Source: Stenopsyche tienmushanensis
Lineage: Eukaryota > Arthropoda > Insecta > Trichoptera > Stenopsychidae
Length of the DNA: 64,000 nt
Direction: 5' to 3'
Assembly: GCA_008973525.1 (NCBI GenBank)
Contig: WACJ01000406.1
Coordinates: forward strand, 186,001-250,000
In this document: one piece after another, positions 1 through 12,561 of the stretch
Layout of the letters: every line of letters starts with the position of its first letter
How positions within the stretch are numbered: the first letter of the stretch is position 1
Made by a program: the position numbers and the translations under genes
Notes under the pieces: model-generated
Databases searched by the model: none
Seen by the model: the letters and a program-made list of their open reading frames with translations, nothing else
What the model was told of the DNA's origin: nothing

Positions 1-589
1 CATTTTATTCTTTCTTTTACAAGAAACATTCCACAAGAATAATATTGAATATTCATTAGTTAACATATTATTTTCTAATTCCGCTTCTACGTAGGGACTA
101 TGAATTATCAATTTATTTAGAGAAAATGTCTAGAATTTTAGATTTATAGAGTTAGGAGTTATCGTGTTGGATGGTTCTTCAAACTCCAAAAATGTATTTT
201 ATGGGTTGTGTTGCTCATCGTTAATGGTTCTAGTCACAATACATATTTGGAAAAATATACAGAATATTGTCTATACGATTATTGGCAAAAATATTAAACT
301 GACGTAAATACGAGACATATGACCTCAACGACAAACATATCCATGAACTTAAATTAAAACTATATAGATGATAATACATTATTTAAATACATAACAATTG
401 CACTAGGAATAAAATCTAGTTCCATGATGATTGAGTTACGAGTCCAGCAGCTTAACTATAGGACTACTTATAGGTACAAGGATTTACTAAATTTAATAGG
501 ATTTATAGTGTCACATATAATATTATATCAACCAAACTTTTTCGCGTAAAACTTGTACCAAACCGAAAAAACGATATTTTCGAATTTCG

Positions 590-1095
590 AAGCTCTGTTT
601 TAAATACAGCACCCTATCGATTATCCGAGCTAATGCTGGGGAGGAAAGGCACATATAATTGAAAACACGGAAAACGGGGATTCAAATATAAATAAGAAAA
701 AAGACGACTTCTCCGAAAAACAGTTGCGCACGTATTGTTCGACCGCAGCGTTGCCTTGAAATCGTTGCCCTCCTAATGCCTCTATAAACATATGATAATC
801 ACATGGGGCCAAGTCTAGACTGTAAAATGAGTGTTTCCAGTGTAATTGGGTAAGTTTATCACGAATTACGTCTGCTGTGCGCATTGTCATGCAGAAGAAG
901 AATAGCTCGAATCGGTTTTCTTCGTCTTTTCTTACGTCTTTCGATAGTTTAAATAAACTAAATACCTTTTAAAATATCGTAGCCATCATTTTTCCAGTAG
1001 CCCATTTTTCGATTTCCATATCTTCGCGAAATTTTTAGGCCCAATGAAACACTTGGTTCTTAAATCTTGGGCCTCAAGTCTCATCGAAATTTCAC
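590..1095 (-). mobile_element. Mariner transposase relic
   Basis: On the - strand, 890-710 encodes a mariner C-terminal piece with SLDLAPCDYHMF (third catalytic Asp region, normally YSPDLAPCDYHLF) and EALGGQRFQGNAAVEQYVRN. Further along, 990-970 read on - gives a degenerate version of the GK-MAT-F block. Frames are broken by indels. Flanking 1-590 holds nothing recognised. Confidence 0.75.
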
Positions 1096-1487
1096 TTAAT
1101 TATTTATTATTATTTTATTTTCTTTCCGATAATGAATACATCTATTGAAATTTAATGACATATAAGGGAAGAGTATAATATATTTGAATAAACATTGATT
1201 ATTTTATATATAAGATCTACTCTAAGTTAATTTTACTATAATTATATAATTTGAAAAAGTGCAAACTATAAGTTAAAAAAGTTTTATCGCAATTGAATGT
1301 ACGATATAGCAGCGCATAAAATACGAACAAACAAATTTTATTTTTTGTATATTAGACTATGCCTATGTTATTTGCGTTATTATTATCAATAAGTGAACGA
1401 AGTTTTATTACAATCTAATGAATGGTATGGCAGCGCATTAAATTCGAACAAATACATTAATTTTTATATATTAGAAGATTAATAAAT

Positions 1488-1690
1488 TTATACAGAAAAA
1501 TTCCGGGTTATATTTGAATCCTCTTTGTAGCAGATAAGTAACTTTTTAGCTGTCTTGTCTGCATTATAGATTTGATTGGGTTGCAAATTTTTTTCTTTGC
1601 AATATTTATGAATTTTCGAAATTCTAATTCTAAGACCATCTCTACGGTTCATCTTCATAAAATTGGGCAAACATAGATACAAGTTTTTTT
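1488..1690 (-). mobile_element. Possible pogo/Tigger-type transposase scrap
   Basis: The - strand frame reads RISKIHKYCKEKNLQPNQIY then NADKTA. Tigger/jerky transposases have a similar block just before the first catalytic Asp (usually ..IYNADETG). Here the Glu is Lys and no other part is recognised. Alternative: chance similarity. The surrounding 1.1-2.56 kb holds nothing else I can support. Confidence 0.35.
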
Positions 1691-2686
1691 ATATATCTTA
1701 ATTCCGATATTGTTTTATGGCTGCTTATAAGAAATCGAGTATCTCCTGGGGTTATTGTAAACGTATAAGAGGAGATCCTTTAGAAATGAGAAGATTTGAG
1801 AGGTCAGATATTGTCCAACTCAATTTATGGTATAACCATTCCTTTTGACGGCCTTCCTTCGGTCCTTATCTCTGCGAGGAGCTCGCAGCACTTATTGGGT
1901 AAGGGTTTGAATGACAGCTAATTGAGTTTCACGTCTATAAAGATATCGCATAAAATATACCAGACGCAGAATAGATAATAAAATCATACCCAATTCCAAA
2001 TATAACTAACATAATCTTATTCGGTTGTTTGGATATTTCGCAGAATTTTATCCCAAAAACGTTGAATAAGAGCCGAACGAAGCTCATCCGGATGCTTTGA
2101 TCCTTTCCACCCTTAAAGAGCCTTCGACGAAAGCACTTTCGTTCCGTTTAATAATCGAACATTGAAATAATGGAAGTGGAAATTCTAGGCGAGGCAAATG
2201 CGAAATCCCTAGCGGGTGTTCGCTTTAAATATGCAAAAATAAGACTCGTATGTTTTGTGTTTGTAAATTTAAAGTACAACCGGAAGAGGATGGAAACCTA
2301 CTTATGCTTTTCGACAACCGCAGTTTCGTGTTAAAACACATCACTCGCTTCTGCGGCGACCCTTGCCGGTGACGTCCGTTGCGCAATATTATTTCCTAAT
2401 TAGCATTTTAAATCAAGTAAAGAATGAAAAATGTATGCGAATGCAAATAAACACATCCACCGCCATTATTTACTTCCAGCCATATTTTATTCATGCGAAT
2501 TACATTCAAATGCTATTTTGATTTGCCTGAACAATCATTAAATAATAATTTTCTCTTCGAGTACAAGTATACAGGGTGTTTTGCAAGCAAATGGACCGAT
2601 AACATTTTTTGTGTCAGGGTTGTTAAAAAGCTCTCTAGATTATACCATTTCCAACGATATGCTACATGTCATACAAATCATTCAAA

Positions 2687-2700
2687 AAGTCTTTAAACTT
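2687..2700. repeat. Target-site duplication, left copy (14 bp)
   Basis: aagtctttaaactt, identical to 3,913-3,926, directly next to the LINE poly(T) run. Confidence 0.9.
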
Positions 2701-3912
2701 TTTTTTTGCGAAGGAGGGGAATCTTCGTAAGACATCACCATTCTGGTGATAGTGTGAGATTTTTACTCACTTAATCCCTCCTCTTCTTCGGCTGCCACCC
2801 GGCTACTAATTAAGTATTGCACAAGAGTGGCAGCAATGTGTCCCTCACGGGCTTTCCATTTGGCTCTTCCCGAATATAATTCTTCTGCTGTTGTTCATCG
2901 TCTTGTACGTTCAATCTCCTCCTTCCACCGCATAGCACTCGTCGTATATTTGCACCACGCATTTCATGCTCTAGCATCCGTTAACATTGAAGGTTACATG
3001 TTGCTAGGGGAGATCGAGCAGATTCCCAGCTCCTCCCGTAGGATGTCCCTTTCAGTGCTCCATACTGGGCAGACAAATGTCGTATGTGCAACATCAAGTA
3101 TGTGCAAGTAGCTACCAAAACAGCCGTGCCCGGTGAGAACCTGGGACAAGTGGTAGCACAGTTGACCGTGTTTTTTGTCTACCCAGGTTCTCAGATTCGG
3201 TATTAGCTTATGTGTCCACCGACCTTTAGTGGAGTTGTCCCATCGTTTTTCCTGTTTTCTCCTTTCTGTATTGCCTGTCTCTCGTAGGCGAGCAGGTCGA
3301 TTGGCGGTATTGCAGTTAGTGCCAGGATGGCGTCTTCCGACACTGTGCGATATGCAGCAGCCACTCTAAATGCGTTCCTTCTCTGGACTCTGGCCATCTT
3401 TTAATTTGTATTGACTCAGCCCATATCGGCGCGCCGTATAACAGTACCTCGTTGTAGAGTCGCATTCTGCTTGTTTTTGGGTCACCAATGTTGGGCAACA
3501 GCCTGGCCAGATTCTCCGCGATGCTGATCACCTTCGCTGCCGCCTTCTCCGTGTGGGTAACGAATCGGAGCTTGTCATCAATCCACCCCCAAATACCGAA
3601 CGGATCTTGAGTATTTAATCTCGCAACTCCCAATCCTCAGAGGTGGGGGCGCAAGCTTCCTGCGTCTTGTGAAAAAGAGGGCTTCCATTTTTTGACCAGC
3701 TGAACCTGTCAGCCACTTCTTGGCCTTCCTCAGTGCGTCCTCGCAGATCGTCCGCAGGATCTCCATGGATTTGGCGGTGACTAGGATGGCAACGTCATCA
3801 GCGAATGCGATCATTTTGGCTCCGTCTATTAGTGGCGTCCTCAGCAGTCCGTCGTACATTATGTTCCACAAGACTGGTAAAAGCACCGACCCCTATGGTA
3901 CTTAACCTCTTT
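2701..3912 (-). mobile_element. 5'-truncated R1-clade LINE
   Basis: On the - strand, 3,886-3,578 encodes the RT core after the PQG block: LPVLWNIMYDGLLR, then the catalytic AFADDVAIL (YADD box variant), then the thumb. Frame shifts near 3,630 to YNEVLLYGAPIWAES and further to FRVAAAYRTVSEDAILALTA, IPPIDLLAYERQ, typical of R1-type elements after the RT domain. A T-run at 2,701 is the poly(A) tail. The insert is flanked by a 14-bp direct repeat. It lacks the endonuclease, ORF1 and the first part of the RT, so it was dead on arrival or decayed. Confidence 0.9.
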
Positions 3913-3926
3913 AAGTCTTTAAACTT
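3913..3926. repeat. Target-site duplication, right copy (14 bp)
   Basis: aagtctttaaactt, identical to 2,687-2,700, at the truncated 5' end of the LINE. Confidence 0.9.
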
Positions 3927-4262
3927 GAAGAGGTACTAGTTTGCCAGGGTTAACAATTTTTATCTTTTCCTTATTTTAACTATAGTTATCTGAAGTAGCA
4001 TTTCTTCTTTCATCTTTGCAAAGGCGACGATTATTTTTTTAATTAAGATTGATTGTGTGGGCATCTCTGTCGTGTAAATTAATTATTTTGCACGTCCTTA
4101 GACAAAGACATCCAGCGGTGTCAGATCTAAAGAGCGTGCGAGCCACGGAATAGGGGACGCCCCCAGGCGAAGAAATCCGATGGTGTCAGGTCTGGAGACC
4201 GTGTGAGCGACGGATTTGCTGATAATTGTTTCAAAATTACAGTTTAATACAGAATTATCCAA

Positions 4263-4690
4263 TTATAGGGTCTTTCAACAAGGATGCTCAATTTTTAAAT
4301 GTATTTGAAACAAGTTATATTTAAGATATAACTTTGCTTGGTGGTATTTGTGAGGCACAATTTTTGATAAATTTATCGCATAAATCTGGCTGAATTTGCT
4401 GATGACGTTATTTTGATTTTAAGGGCATGCAATATTTGTAGTTTATATACATAAATCTGCGATTTAAAATAGCTTCAAATGCCTTCAAAACCTTGCCCTC
4501 AAACCGCTCATGCAGAATGTTCATCGTGGCATGCGCTATGTAGCATTTAGCGCCGCCCTGTTAAAATTATGATAATTTGCCATATATTATTAAATAATTC
4601 ACAATAAATTTTATAGATGTTGCTTTAAAAATGTGGTCACTATAATCTAACAAACTTAGAGCGTCCCTAATGAGCGCCTTATATTATCGA
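4263..4690. mobile_element. Deleted Tc-type element (MITE-like)
   Basis: The left end agggtctttcaacaaggatg and right end taacaaacttagagcgtccc are inverted and match the ends of the Tc-type elements at 19,312 and 36,375. The inside keeps only scraps. The following 4.7-6.6 kb has nothing recognised. Confidence 0.6.
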
Positions 4691-6739
4691 CGCAACGCAC
4701 CACTGAGATGAATGTTGTAAATTTAAAAGCTTTTTTAAAAATTAGTAATAATTTGATAATATTCAAATGAAATCGCACAAAAACAGAAAGCAATCATGTG
4801 CATATATTGAGACAAATGTTTATAGTAAAGTTCATTTATTTCTCATTTTACTAGCATATTTTATAGCATGAAAGCTATCTTATTTTGGCAATATTAAATA
4901 TTCTAGACCTTTCCTAGAACGTTCACTGATTTATAAAGTTTGATATGCTAAGCGATACTTGGAAGGTTTACCCAAGACGCCGATAATTTGGGGGATATAA
5001 CCTTAATGGCGCTCAAGTTACTTAAAGTGTCTTTATTAAAATTATTTCAAAGACGAAGGGACCGTCGAGTTATGCCGTTAACCAGAAGGTGTTCCCAAGA
5101 TTTATGGAGGCAATAAGAATATCGCATTATGAGTGAGTGGACATTTTTCGCGAAATAATGAGATTCGCACCCGAACGTAACAAAATCCGATCGTTAATAC
5201 GAAAGAAGTAGAAGAGACACATAATGCTTTTAATGATACATTCTGTATGACGAGGGTTGTTGAACTGTTAGCATGAAGGCGAGTTTCAGTTGAGAAGTTG
5301 CGATCGATTTTCGCGAACGCTCCCGCCCTAGTGGGAAGAAAGTCTGAAAATGTAAACCAGGAAGTGTGTACATAATAAATTTTTACGGCTTTAGAACGAA
5401 GAATGGCTCATGCGGAGCGTTTTCAGAACCCACATTCTTCGCAAAAAATTAAGTATCTTGGGACAAAGAATAAATTGAAAAATTGTGCTGCGTCTGTTCT
5501 TCTATTTTGTTGACGATATTGCGTGAGATACAATTTTGCTGTGTGAATTTATGTCGTAGTTATTTATTTTTTGAATTATCTGTACATATTTGATACGTTG
5601 AAAGTGCAAAATAACAAATATTTAATACAAGCAAATTACAATAAACAGATGACAGACAGGTGAAAATCATACACGAAAATCTTACATATTTTGTTTGAGT
5701 GCCTAATTTCCTATAGCGTTTTATTTCTAAAGCGTAGTCCCTTTCTTGATGCTAAACACAGGTTAACTATATCATTTTCAAATATTAATAATTTTTTTTC
5801 CATACGATTCCGTAGTATTTTCGAGGGTGACTCAAATATATGGGGATGCCAGTATTAATTCAATTTATCCTCGAAAATGAATTAAAAGCCATGATATTTC
5901 TTGTGCGGGCTATCAATCATGTCAACAACATCCTGAATATATATTATTTGAACAAGAAGTCATTTGAATAATTTTAGAATACTGCTAAATATGATATTTT
6001 GAGTAATAGCAATTATTTTATTTGCCGTGAGAACGTATTACGTTATCACCGGATGCGTTAATACCGGAGCAGGAAACAACTAAATCGTGTGCTTTAAATT
6101 TTACGTTATTTCATATTGAAAACAGTATAATAAATCATAATGTTATTGGCTATTAACACGTAAAGACTTTTGGCAGTACTGTGGTGTTCTGTATGCGTTC
6201 CGGCCTAACTTTGTTATGACAAACTTTCGATAACTGGCTTTAAATCTGTTGGCTCTAACAAATTTGAAAAATATAAGCTGAATTTTAAACAAGTACCATA
6301 ATATGAAAATGCCAATATATCTGTAAATAGACACAAATTTATTTTATACACATTTCTCAAAAACATAATTTTACCAAGATGCTATTTGCGAATGAATGCG
6401 ATTTGATAAAACAATTTTTTACTACATTTCAAATGTAAATTAATTTCATCCTCATACTTAATGATCTGAAGGAATGACTCTTTATACAGTAAAAAATATT
6501 TCTTGGGTAAGGTTGGAAAAACGCTCAGATCGTTAAAATGCGATCACTTAATGTTAAAATCAAGTCGTTATGGTAATCATTGAGATTTATTCCTAGAAAT
6601 ACATAGAATTTATATTCGAAATTCTATATCTCTATAAAATATTATATGAACAACGTTTTCGACTATGGAGTAGGCAGTAACTCTCTAATCTATGTATACA
6701 TATATACAGTACATATATGTTTTTCAAATTGTTATATTA

Positions 6740-7330
6740 ACCATTCTCTACCGGTGATGTATTTACTACACCTTGACTCTAATAATGGGAATATCGATAT
6801 GAAATATAATAGATACGGGATTCAGAATTTGTGTATTCCTCCGTAATATAATTACGAATCACATCAAAGTATTATGGTATATAAGTATTCATCTGCAGCG
6901 ACGGAAATAAGTAATTTGTCGGGAAATCGGGATTTTTTTTTATCAGTCATATTGATGGTGTTATACGAAAATGGGGGCTCAAGCGGTTATGAACTCGAAC
7001 TAGCATTTAAATATCTGATGATGATACCTCCAAAAAGTGTGGAGACTGAGCATACATTTTCAGCAGCAAGTTGCCTGGCTTCCAAAATCAGATCCAGACT
7101 AAATGACGAAACCCTCAATGCTTTAATGTTACTTCGGGCATATTTTCAAAAATATTTTTTGAAATTTTTAGTGTTTTATTTATCTGATAATAAACTTCTT
7201 TAGCCTTGTTATTTTTTATATTAAAAAAATTGACTTATTAGTAATTTTTGATCAAATTTATCAATGTAATTTCTTAAGCTAATAAAAATCCCAGTCCCGA
7301 GATTAGTCTAATGCGATCCCGAAATTAGAT
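6740..7330 (+). mobile_element. hAT transposase C-terminal relic
   Basis: A + strand frame (6,874-7,203) encodes LAFKYLMMIPPKSVETEHTF, then SAASCLASKIRSRLNDETLN and ALMLLRAYFQ. This is the hAT C-terminal dimerisation block (S-x-x-x-E-R-x-F-S-x-A). Start region 6,745-6,830 and the protein block recur in the copies at 49.1 and 58.0 kb. The catalytic core is missing. After it, 7.34-10.44 kb shows only a possible TTAA-type MITE start (7,459) and AT-rich filler. Confidence 0.8.
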
Positions 7331-10300
7331 ATTGTCAACCCTCCAATAATGTCCATTTCTATAAAGTTTTCTTCTATAGCGTTTGTAGCGCTTTTTACAT
7401 AAGCGACTGGCAAAATACATAGATTCAGTGCCCCTCGTGTATGTCACTTGCGCTTGTTAACCCTTTGAGAAGTGAGTTAATTTTAAATTATGGTTAATTT
7501 CGATAAAATTATATTATAAAATTTTCGTCGATAAAATTGGGTTTAATGATTTATACAGTCGTACGATGTACGCATCATACACTCTCCCTCTCTGTCTGTC
7601 TTCGAAATCAACGTGTAAGAATGCTCTTTCTGAGTCACTGAAATTCCGACACAACATTGTGTCTTACCTCTTTAAGGAGCTAACAAACTAAACACGTACA
7701 AATTTCGTATGTCTGCCTAGCTTTCTATAGCGTTTTGTTTCTATAGCGTGTTCACTTCAATAGAAGTACTGACTGAGTTTATGTACGGGGAAATTTGAAA
7801 AATTGAATTGAAAAATAATTCATAAAAATATGATTCCCCTACATAATGTGTTAAAATATTTTTACGAACGATTTTTAGAACCATTTGTGTTTTTTTTCAA
7901 ATTAAAATCAGTTTGATTGACAATTAATTTTACCAGGGGTATATACTATAAGGATTATATACTATCAAGGGTGTCAACATTTTAGCACTATAATCGAAAA
8001 GCCTGTGTTTGAATATATAATATGTTAATGATAGTAAATAATGAAACTGTAGATTAAACTGGATTTTGACGCATTTGGAGATGAAAATTTTGAATTCAAA
8101 ACTAAATTTAGTTTAGTTGTTTAGGTGATTTTATTTACAAACGGAATGTAATCAACATGAAAAAGTTATTCCAGCTTATCATTATTTATATATTTATTTC
8201 CCTATTTTGTAATAATATCTGAATTCTTAGAAGCAAACTCAATTAGCAGTTGATTTTAATTTTTAGATTTTACATAGCGAACTCTTCTTTTTCGTGTATT
8301 CTCTGTGCTAATTGCATTATCCATTGTCTCTCTACATTTAACATTCCCGTAATTATAGAGAAAGAAATATTATGAAATCCATTTATTCCTTTCCTTTCTA
8401 TATTATTGCAGGTATATTCTCGTTTTTTAAAAATACCCAGAATTTCTATATAACAAGAATGATTCCAATCATAATTGATAAACATTGGAATATCATTATT
8501 CCAGTTGTAACGGAAAATTGATAAACCGTGTCAATTATTCAAAAATGTCTTGACTTCATTAATATAATACCATCGTTTAGAATGAGATCATTTGAATATA
8601 ATTAGCAGTAAGCAATATTGAATAAAAATATGATGGTTGTCTTGATCGTTGTATAATAATCTCGAATAAAAAAATCACTGTAATAAGGATCATATTTGCT
8701 TTTATTGATCAAAACACAAGTTTTCATATTTTTAATATATATCAATATGTCTTTTAATATTGGATCTTTGAAGAGACTCATTTTTAAATGGATGGAATTT
8801 TCAGAAAAACGAAACCTAATATTTGTTATCCACTCGAATAACTTGCTTCAAAAGAGTTGTATTATTTGAAAAACGGGTTTTTAACATCCCAAAGTATGTA
8901 TTTATGTAATATGTAATGAATCTTCTGACGGAAATCTTATTTTTTGCGAGGCATTCGGATTAAATCCAAATAAGTTTTTGAATTGGTTACAAATGTTCAA
9001 ATATTTTGTAAGACTTTTGTCTATTGAATAGGCAAATTTATAGTGCTTTTCGCTCAAATACATCCCGAAATAGATAAATATATTACGGTAATATCTTAAG
9101 TTTATCATCTGTAAATATTCTCATTTGGACGCCTCACAACTTACAGTATTTGCTTATTTAATACAAATAAGGTAAGAGATCCTGAACATAACTAATGGCC
9201 CTTTCATCGCCATTATTCTCATTCTTATCTCCCCAAGGGCGACTTAATAAAAACCGAGAATTTCACTTCTTTTGTAGAAACAGAAAAATTACGTATACAA
9301 TCATTATCTTGTTACTTATTCTTAGCTCTATTTAATAACATTAAGAAATAAGTATTCAAAGGTGTAAAGAAGAGTTTAATTATCAAAAGTTCGATATGCA
9401 ATTTTTAATCACATCTCTGCAATTGAGTTATTTTCACTCATCCACGATGTACTCATTCATTGTGGAAATTAATTCCACAGGGATGACATTTAAGCGGCGG
9501 TTGACTCCTGGCATTTAAATGTTCTCATTTAAAAGGAGTAGTTTTCATCCGGAGAAAATATATTTCGACGAGAATTTCTGCCGTACATTTTTGTTCGTGA
9601 AAAGTAAAAATGGCTTTTTTTTTTGGACGACAACCTATGTGGAATACCGACACAGCAAAACGGCAATAGATAAGCCACCATTGTCCTTTCGAGTGTATTC
9701 AAAACCAACACAAAAGGAAAACCTGCGACACCTTCGGGACCTACCTATTGTGAAGATTTTCCTCGTTTCACCTCGCTTATAGGCAATTGAGGTATTGCTA
9801 GGAAAATTTTCAACTTTTTTCTGCTCCTTTGGACAAATTTGTGTTATTTATTAGTTATTTTGATTGGAATGCCATAAAGGACAGATTATTGATGGTTCAG
9901 TGATTTTTTTTATTTAGTCGAATATATAATATCATAGCGAAGTTTCTCTTTTATAATAAATCATGAATAATATTTTTATAATGAAAATAAAACTTGTTGT
10001 TTTTCTGGATGTTGCAGAGAAATTTGACAAAGTATGCCAATCGATTCTACTTTTTAGAATCAAGAATATTTGGAATTCTACTATACTGCGTGACGTATTT
10101 TTACCTTCTATGATATATACAGAAATCTACTGAATATTCTACAATAGCTTTATGATTGCTCCAGTATGATTTGAATAACTTAAAAAAATAGTCTAAAAGT
10201 GATGCATAAAGGCAGACAAAAGCGAATCAGCATATGTTGTTATGTCGATAGAAATGTTACTCGTTTTCTCCAATTTCTCTCGACAATATTACAGCATGAG

Positions 10301-10455
10301 CTAGAGCAAAGATTTACAATGCATTTTGATTTTCAAAAAATACGAATTTAAGTTAAAACTCTTTTAACAACATAATATCGATATACGAATGAAAAGGATT
10401 AAATTTTTAATGTTAACTGTATTTTTATATATTTTATTTCAATTACATACTAAGA

Positions 10456-11129
10456 CAGGGGTGGCCAACCCAAATGGTCTTGCGGGCCACTTTGGTAATG
10501 GATCATAGCTCCGCGGGCCACATAAAAAAATTATATATCCCCATATTAGATTTAGATACACTATAGACATTTTTTGGGAGTGAAAAATTTAAACATAATG
10601 ATTTATTATTATTGTGTTTACTATTATTGTTAAATGTAAACATAGATAATATTATAATAATGATACTCAACGTACAATGTAAAAAAATATATAAAACTAA
10701 AAATTAAATATAAATAAAATCATTAAAATACATTTTACTATGTGATATTTGTTTCCTCACACTTTTTAACTTAGCTTTTGCAAATCGATCCCAGTTTGGG
10801 TATTTGAGTTTATTTTTGGGTGATGGGCAACCAGTTCTATTTGGAGATATTCTGGGGTCGATTCGAATTCGACATGAAAAGGAGATGAATATATTTCAAA
10901 CATTTTGTTGTGTTTGTCTAACTGTAAATTATTGAATCGGCTTTCAAAAGCAGCTGTAAGTTTAATTGTTACATTTTGATTTCTTAAATTCTTTCAACTA
11001 TTGATGAGCATAATTACTTTTAAATTGCAATTACTTTGGCCATTATAAAATAAATATATTTTCTAAAAGTGTAATGAATCTCGCAAGCCGAAAAAATGTT
11101 CAAGACGGGCCGCATGTTGGCCATCTCTG
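10456..11129. mobile_element. Non-autonomous hAT element with intact target duplication
   Basis: The left end caggggtggccaaccc and right end ttggccatctctg are inverted repeats of the hAT CAGGGGTGGCCAA type. The 674-bp element is flanked by the perfect 8-bp direct repeat tactaaga (10,448-10,455 and 11,130-11,137), the size hAT transposases create. No open transposase frame is left inside. Inner copies of gcgggcc near both ends extend the inverted repeats. Confidence 0.92.
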
Positions 11130-11554
11130 TACTAAGATAATAATATTTTTATGCAATATTTTACTCTTTTATATTTTTTTGTTTTTCAAAATTTCTTGAG
11201 AATTATCGAGATAATTGAGAATAAAATCGAGAATTCTTATTTCTCAAGAAATTAAAATAATCGAGGAATCAGAAAATTTATTTGTTCTTCTTCTTCAAAA
11301 AAAAAAACATCGAATTCAAAATATGCTTGTATAGTTTTATTATTTCAAGTTAAAACTTTTACCAGGGTAAATTGAAATATACTTATACTAATAAACCTAA
11401 ATAAATTATCATTATCATGGCGTGTATATAACATTAACAAAAAATAAAATATATATTCATTATATGCTGTGACAACCCTGAATCTTGTTCAGGGTTGTCA
11501 CATCGAAAGAATTAAGAATTCGATCGGTGAGATAATGAAATATGTTTGTTTCAG

Positions 11555-12070
11555 AATCGGCGGCCGTCCCCCGGCATGAGGACGGGGGAGCCCGAGGTGT
11601 CGGAGCTATCGGAGCTGCGATGGTCGGGCACGGGCGGAGTCGGCGGAGTCGGCGGGGCGAGCGGCGCGGTTGGCGTCGGGGGCGCGGCGGGCGGGCGCGC
11701 TGCGGGGCTCGGCCGCCTCTCGCGCTCGCAGACGGACGCGCGCGGCTGCTGCGCCCCCGCGGGCCCCGGCCCCGGCCCCGGCCCTGGCCCCGGCTCCGGC
11801 TCCGGCTCCGGCTCAGGCTCGGGCCTCTACTACTCTCCGCCGGGCACCTCCTACACCATCGTGGAGAGGCCCGCCAGCTCGCAGGGCCACCGCCCGAGGG
11901 GCACCTACCTGGGGCAGGCACCCCCGGGGCTCGGCGTCTCCAACTCGCTCCCCGCCGGCAAGAAGAGGCCCATCTCGCCCGAGCAAGTGCTTCGGCTGCT
12001 GGGCCAGGGCGGTCGCCCTCAGCGGCGCGGCCCCGCGCCGGCCAGCAGCCCTCCTAGTACTACACACCAT
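11555..12070 (+). CDS. dysc: dysc exon: GC-rich Gly/Pro/Ser linker upstream of PDZ1
   Basis: A 172-codon exon, phase 0 at both ends, with acceptor tttgtttcag before 11,555 and donor gtgagt at 12,071. It encodes a disordered segment: Gly/Val/Ala-rich start, a (GP)n then (GS)n run near residues 70-90, then LYYSPPGTSYTIVERP and a basic Ser/Pro-rich end. No folded domain is visible. Base composition is strikingly GC-rich against AT-rich flanks. Two other + frames and one - frame are also open for long distances, but only this frame fits the splice phases of the next exon. The exon could be alternatively used; an in-frame initiator upstream within the exon is not evident. Confidence 0.75.
11762..11820 (+). 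repeat. GGCCCC/GGCTCC hexanucleotide tract in coding exon
   Basis: About nine hexamers in a row: ggcccc units (one ggccct) followed by ggctcc units and a degenerate end. In the coding frame they give Gly-Pro then Gly-Ser dipeptides. The - strand carries clustered runs of four G, a G-quadruplex-prone pattern. Confidence 0.9.
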
Positions 12071-12561
12071 GTGAGTCAATTACCTTCTCTCTTTTCTTTT
12101 ATGCTTTCAGATGTTGCTTCTTATCTTCTACACCCTTATGCGTTGCATCACGATTACATAAAATTGTAAGCAGACCGACAAATATAATTAAAAAACCCCA
12201 CAACCGCACAAAGGCCGATATATGAACACGTCTCTCGTAAATAAAGCTTTTAAATTTTTCTTCGCTCGGTCGAAAACGTTGCAGTTTTAGCGATGCATTT
12301 TTAAATGTACTCTGTTTGCCTAGCGACAATTTATCACGTCGAAGTGAAACTAAATCCCGGCAAGTCTTCTATATAAATGGGAACGTTACAAACTAAACGA
12401 TTTTCTTGGACACTTGGATGCTTGATAAATACAGGTCACAATCACATACGGATACATATATATTCAGAGTCTCAATTTGAATCAATCATGCGAAGTCTTT
12501 AGTATCAGTTTTCAAAACTTCCTGTGTTCTTCAAAATTATTTTAATTCATATATTTTATTA

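Larger units (their letters stand above)
2570..4220. mobile_element. TIR family A element, interrupted by an R1-type LINE
   Basis: The left terminus tacagggtgttttgcaagc at 2,570 matches the termini of the elements at 27,146 and 51,798. Internal sequence 2,610-2,686 and 3,927-4,050 aligns with the reverse complement of 52,165-51,940, proving one element split by the LINE. At 4,085-4,210 the - strand holds two tandem copies of a segment coding a degenerate SPDLTPLDFFLWG-like transposase motif. The right terminus is not seen. Confidence 0.8.

Noticed and set aside
9519..9782. Overlapping + and - frames near 9.6 kb
   Set aside because: No similarity to known domains on either strand; composition like random AT-rich sequence.
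11542..12079. Alternative long frames over the GC-rich exon (two other + frames and two - frames)
   Set aside because: They arise because GC-rich repeats lack stop codons; only the frame from 11,555 matches the phase of the next PDZ1 exon.
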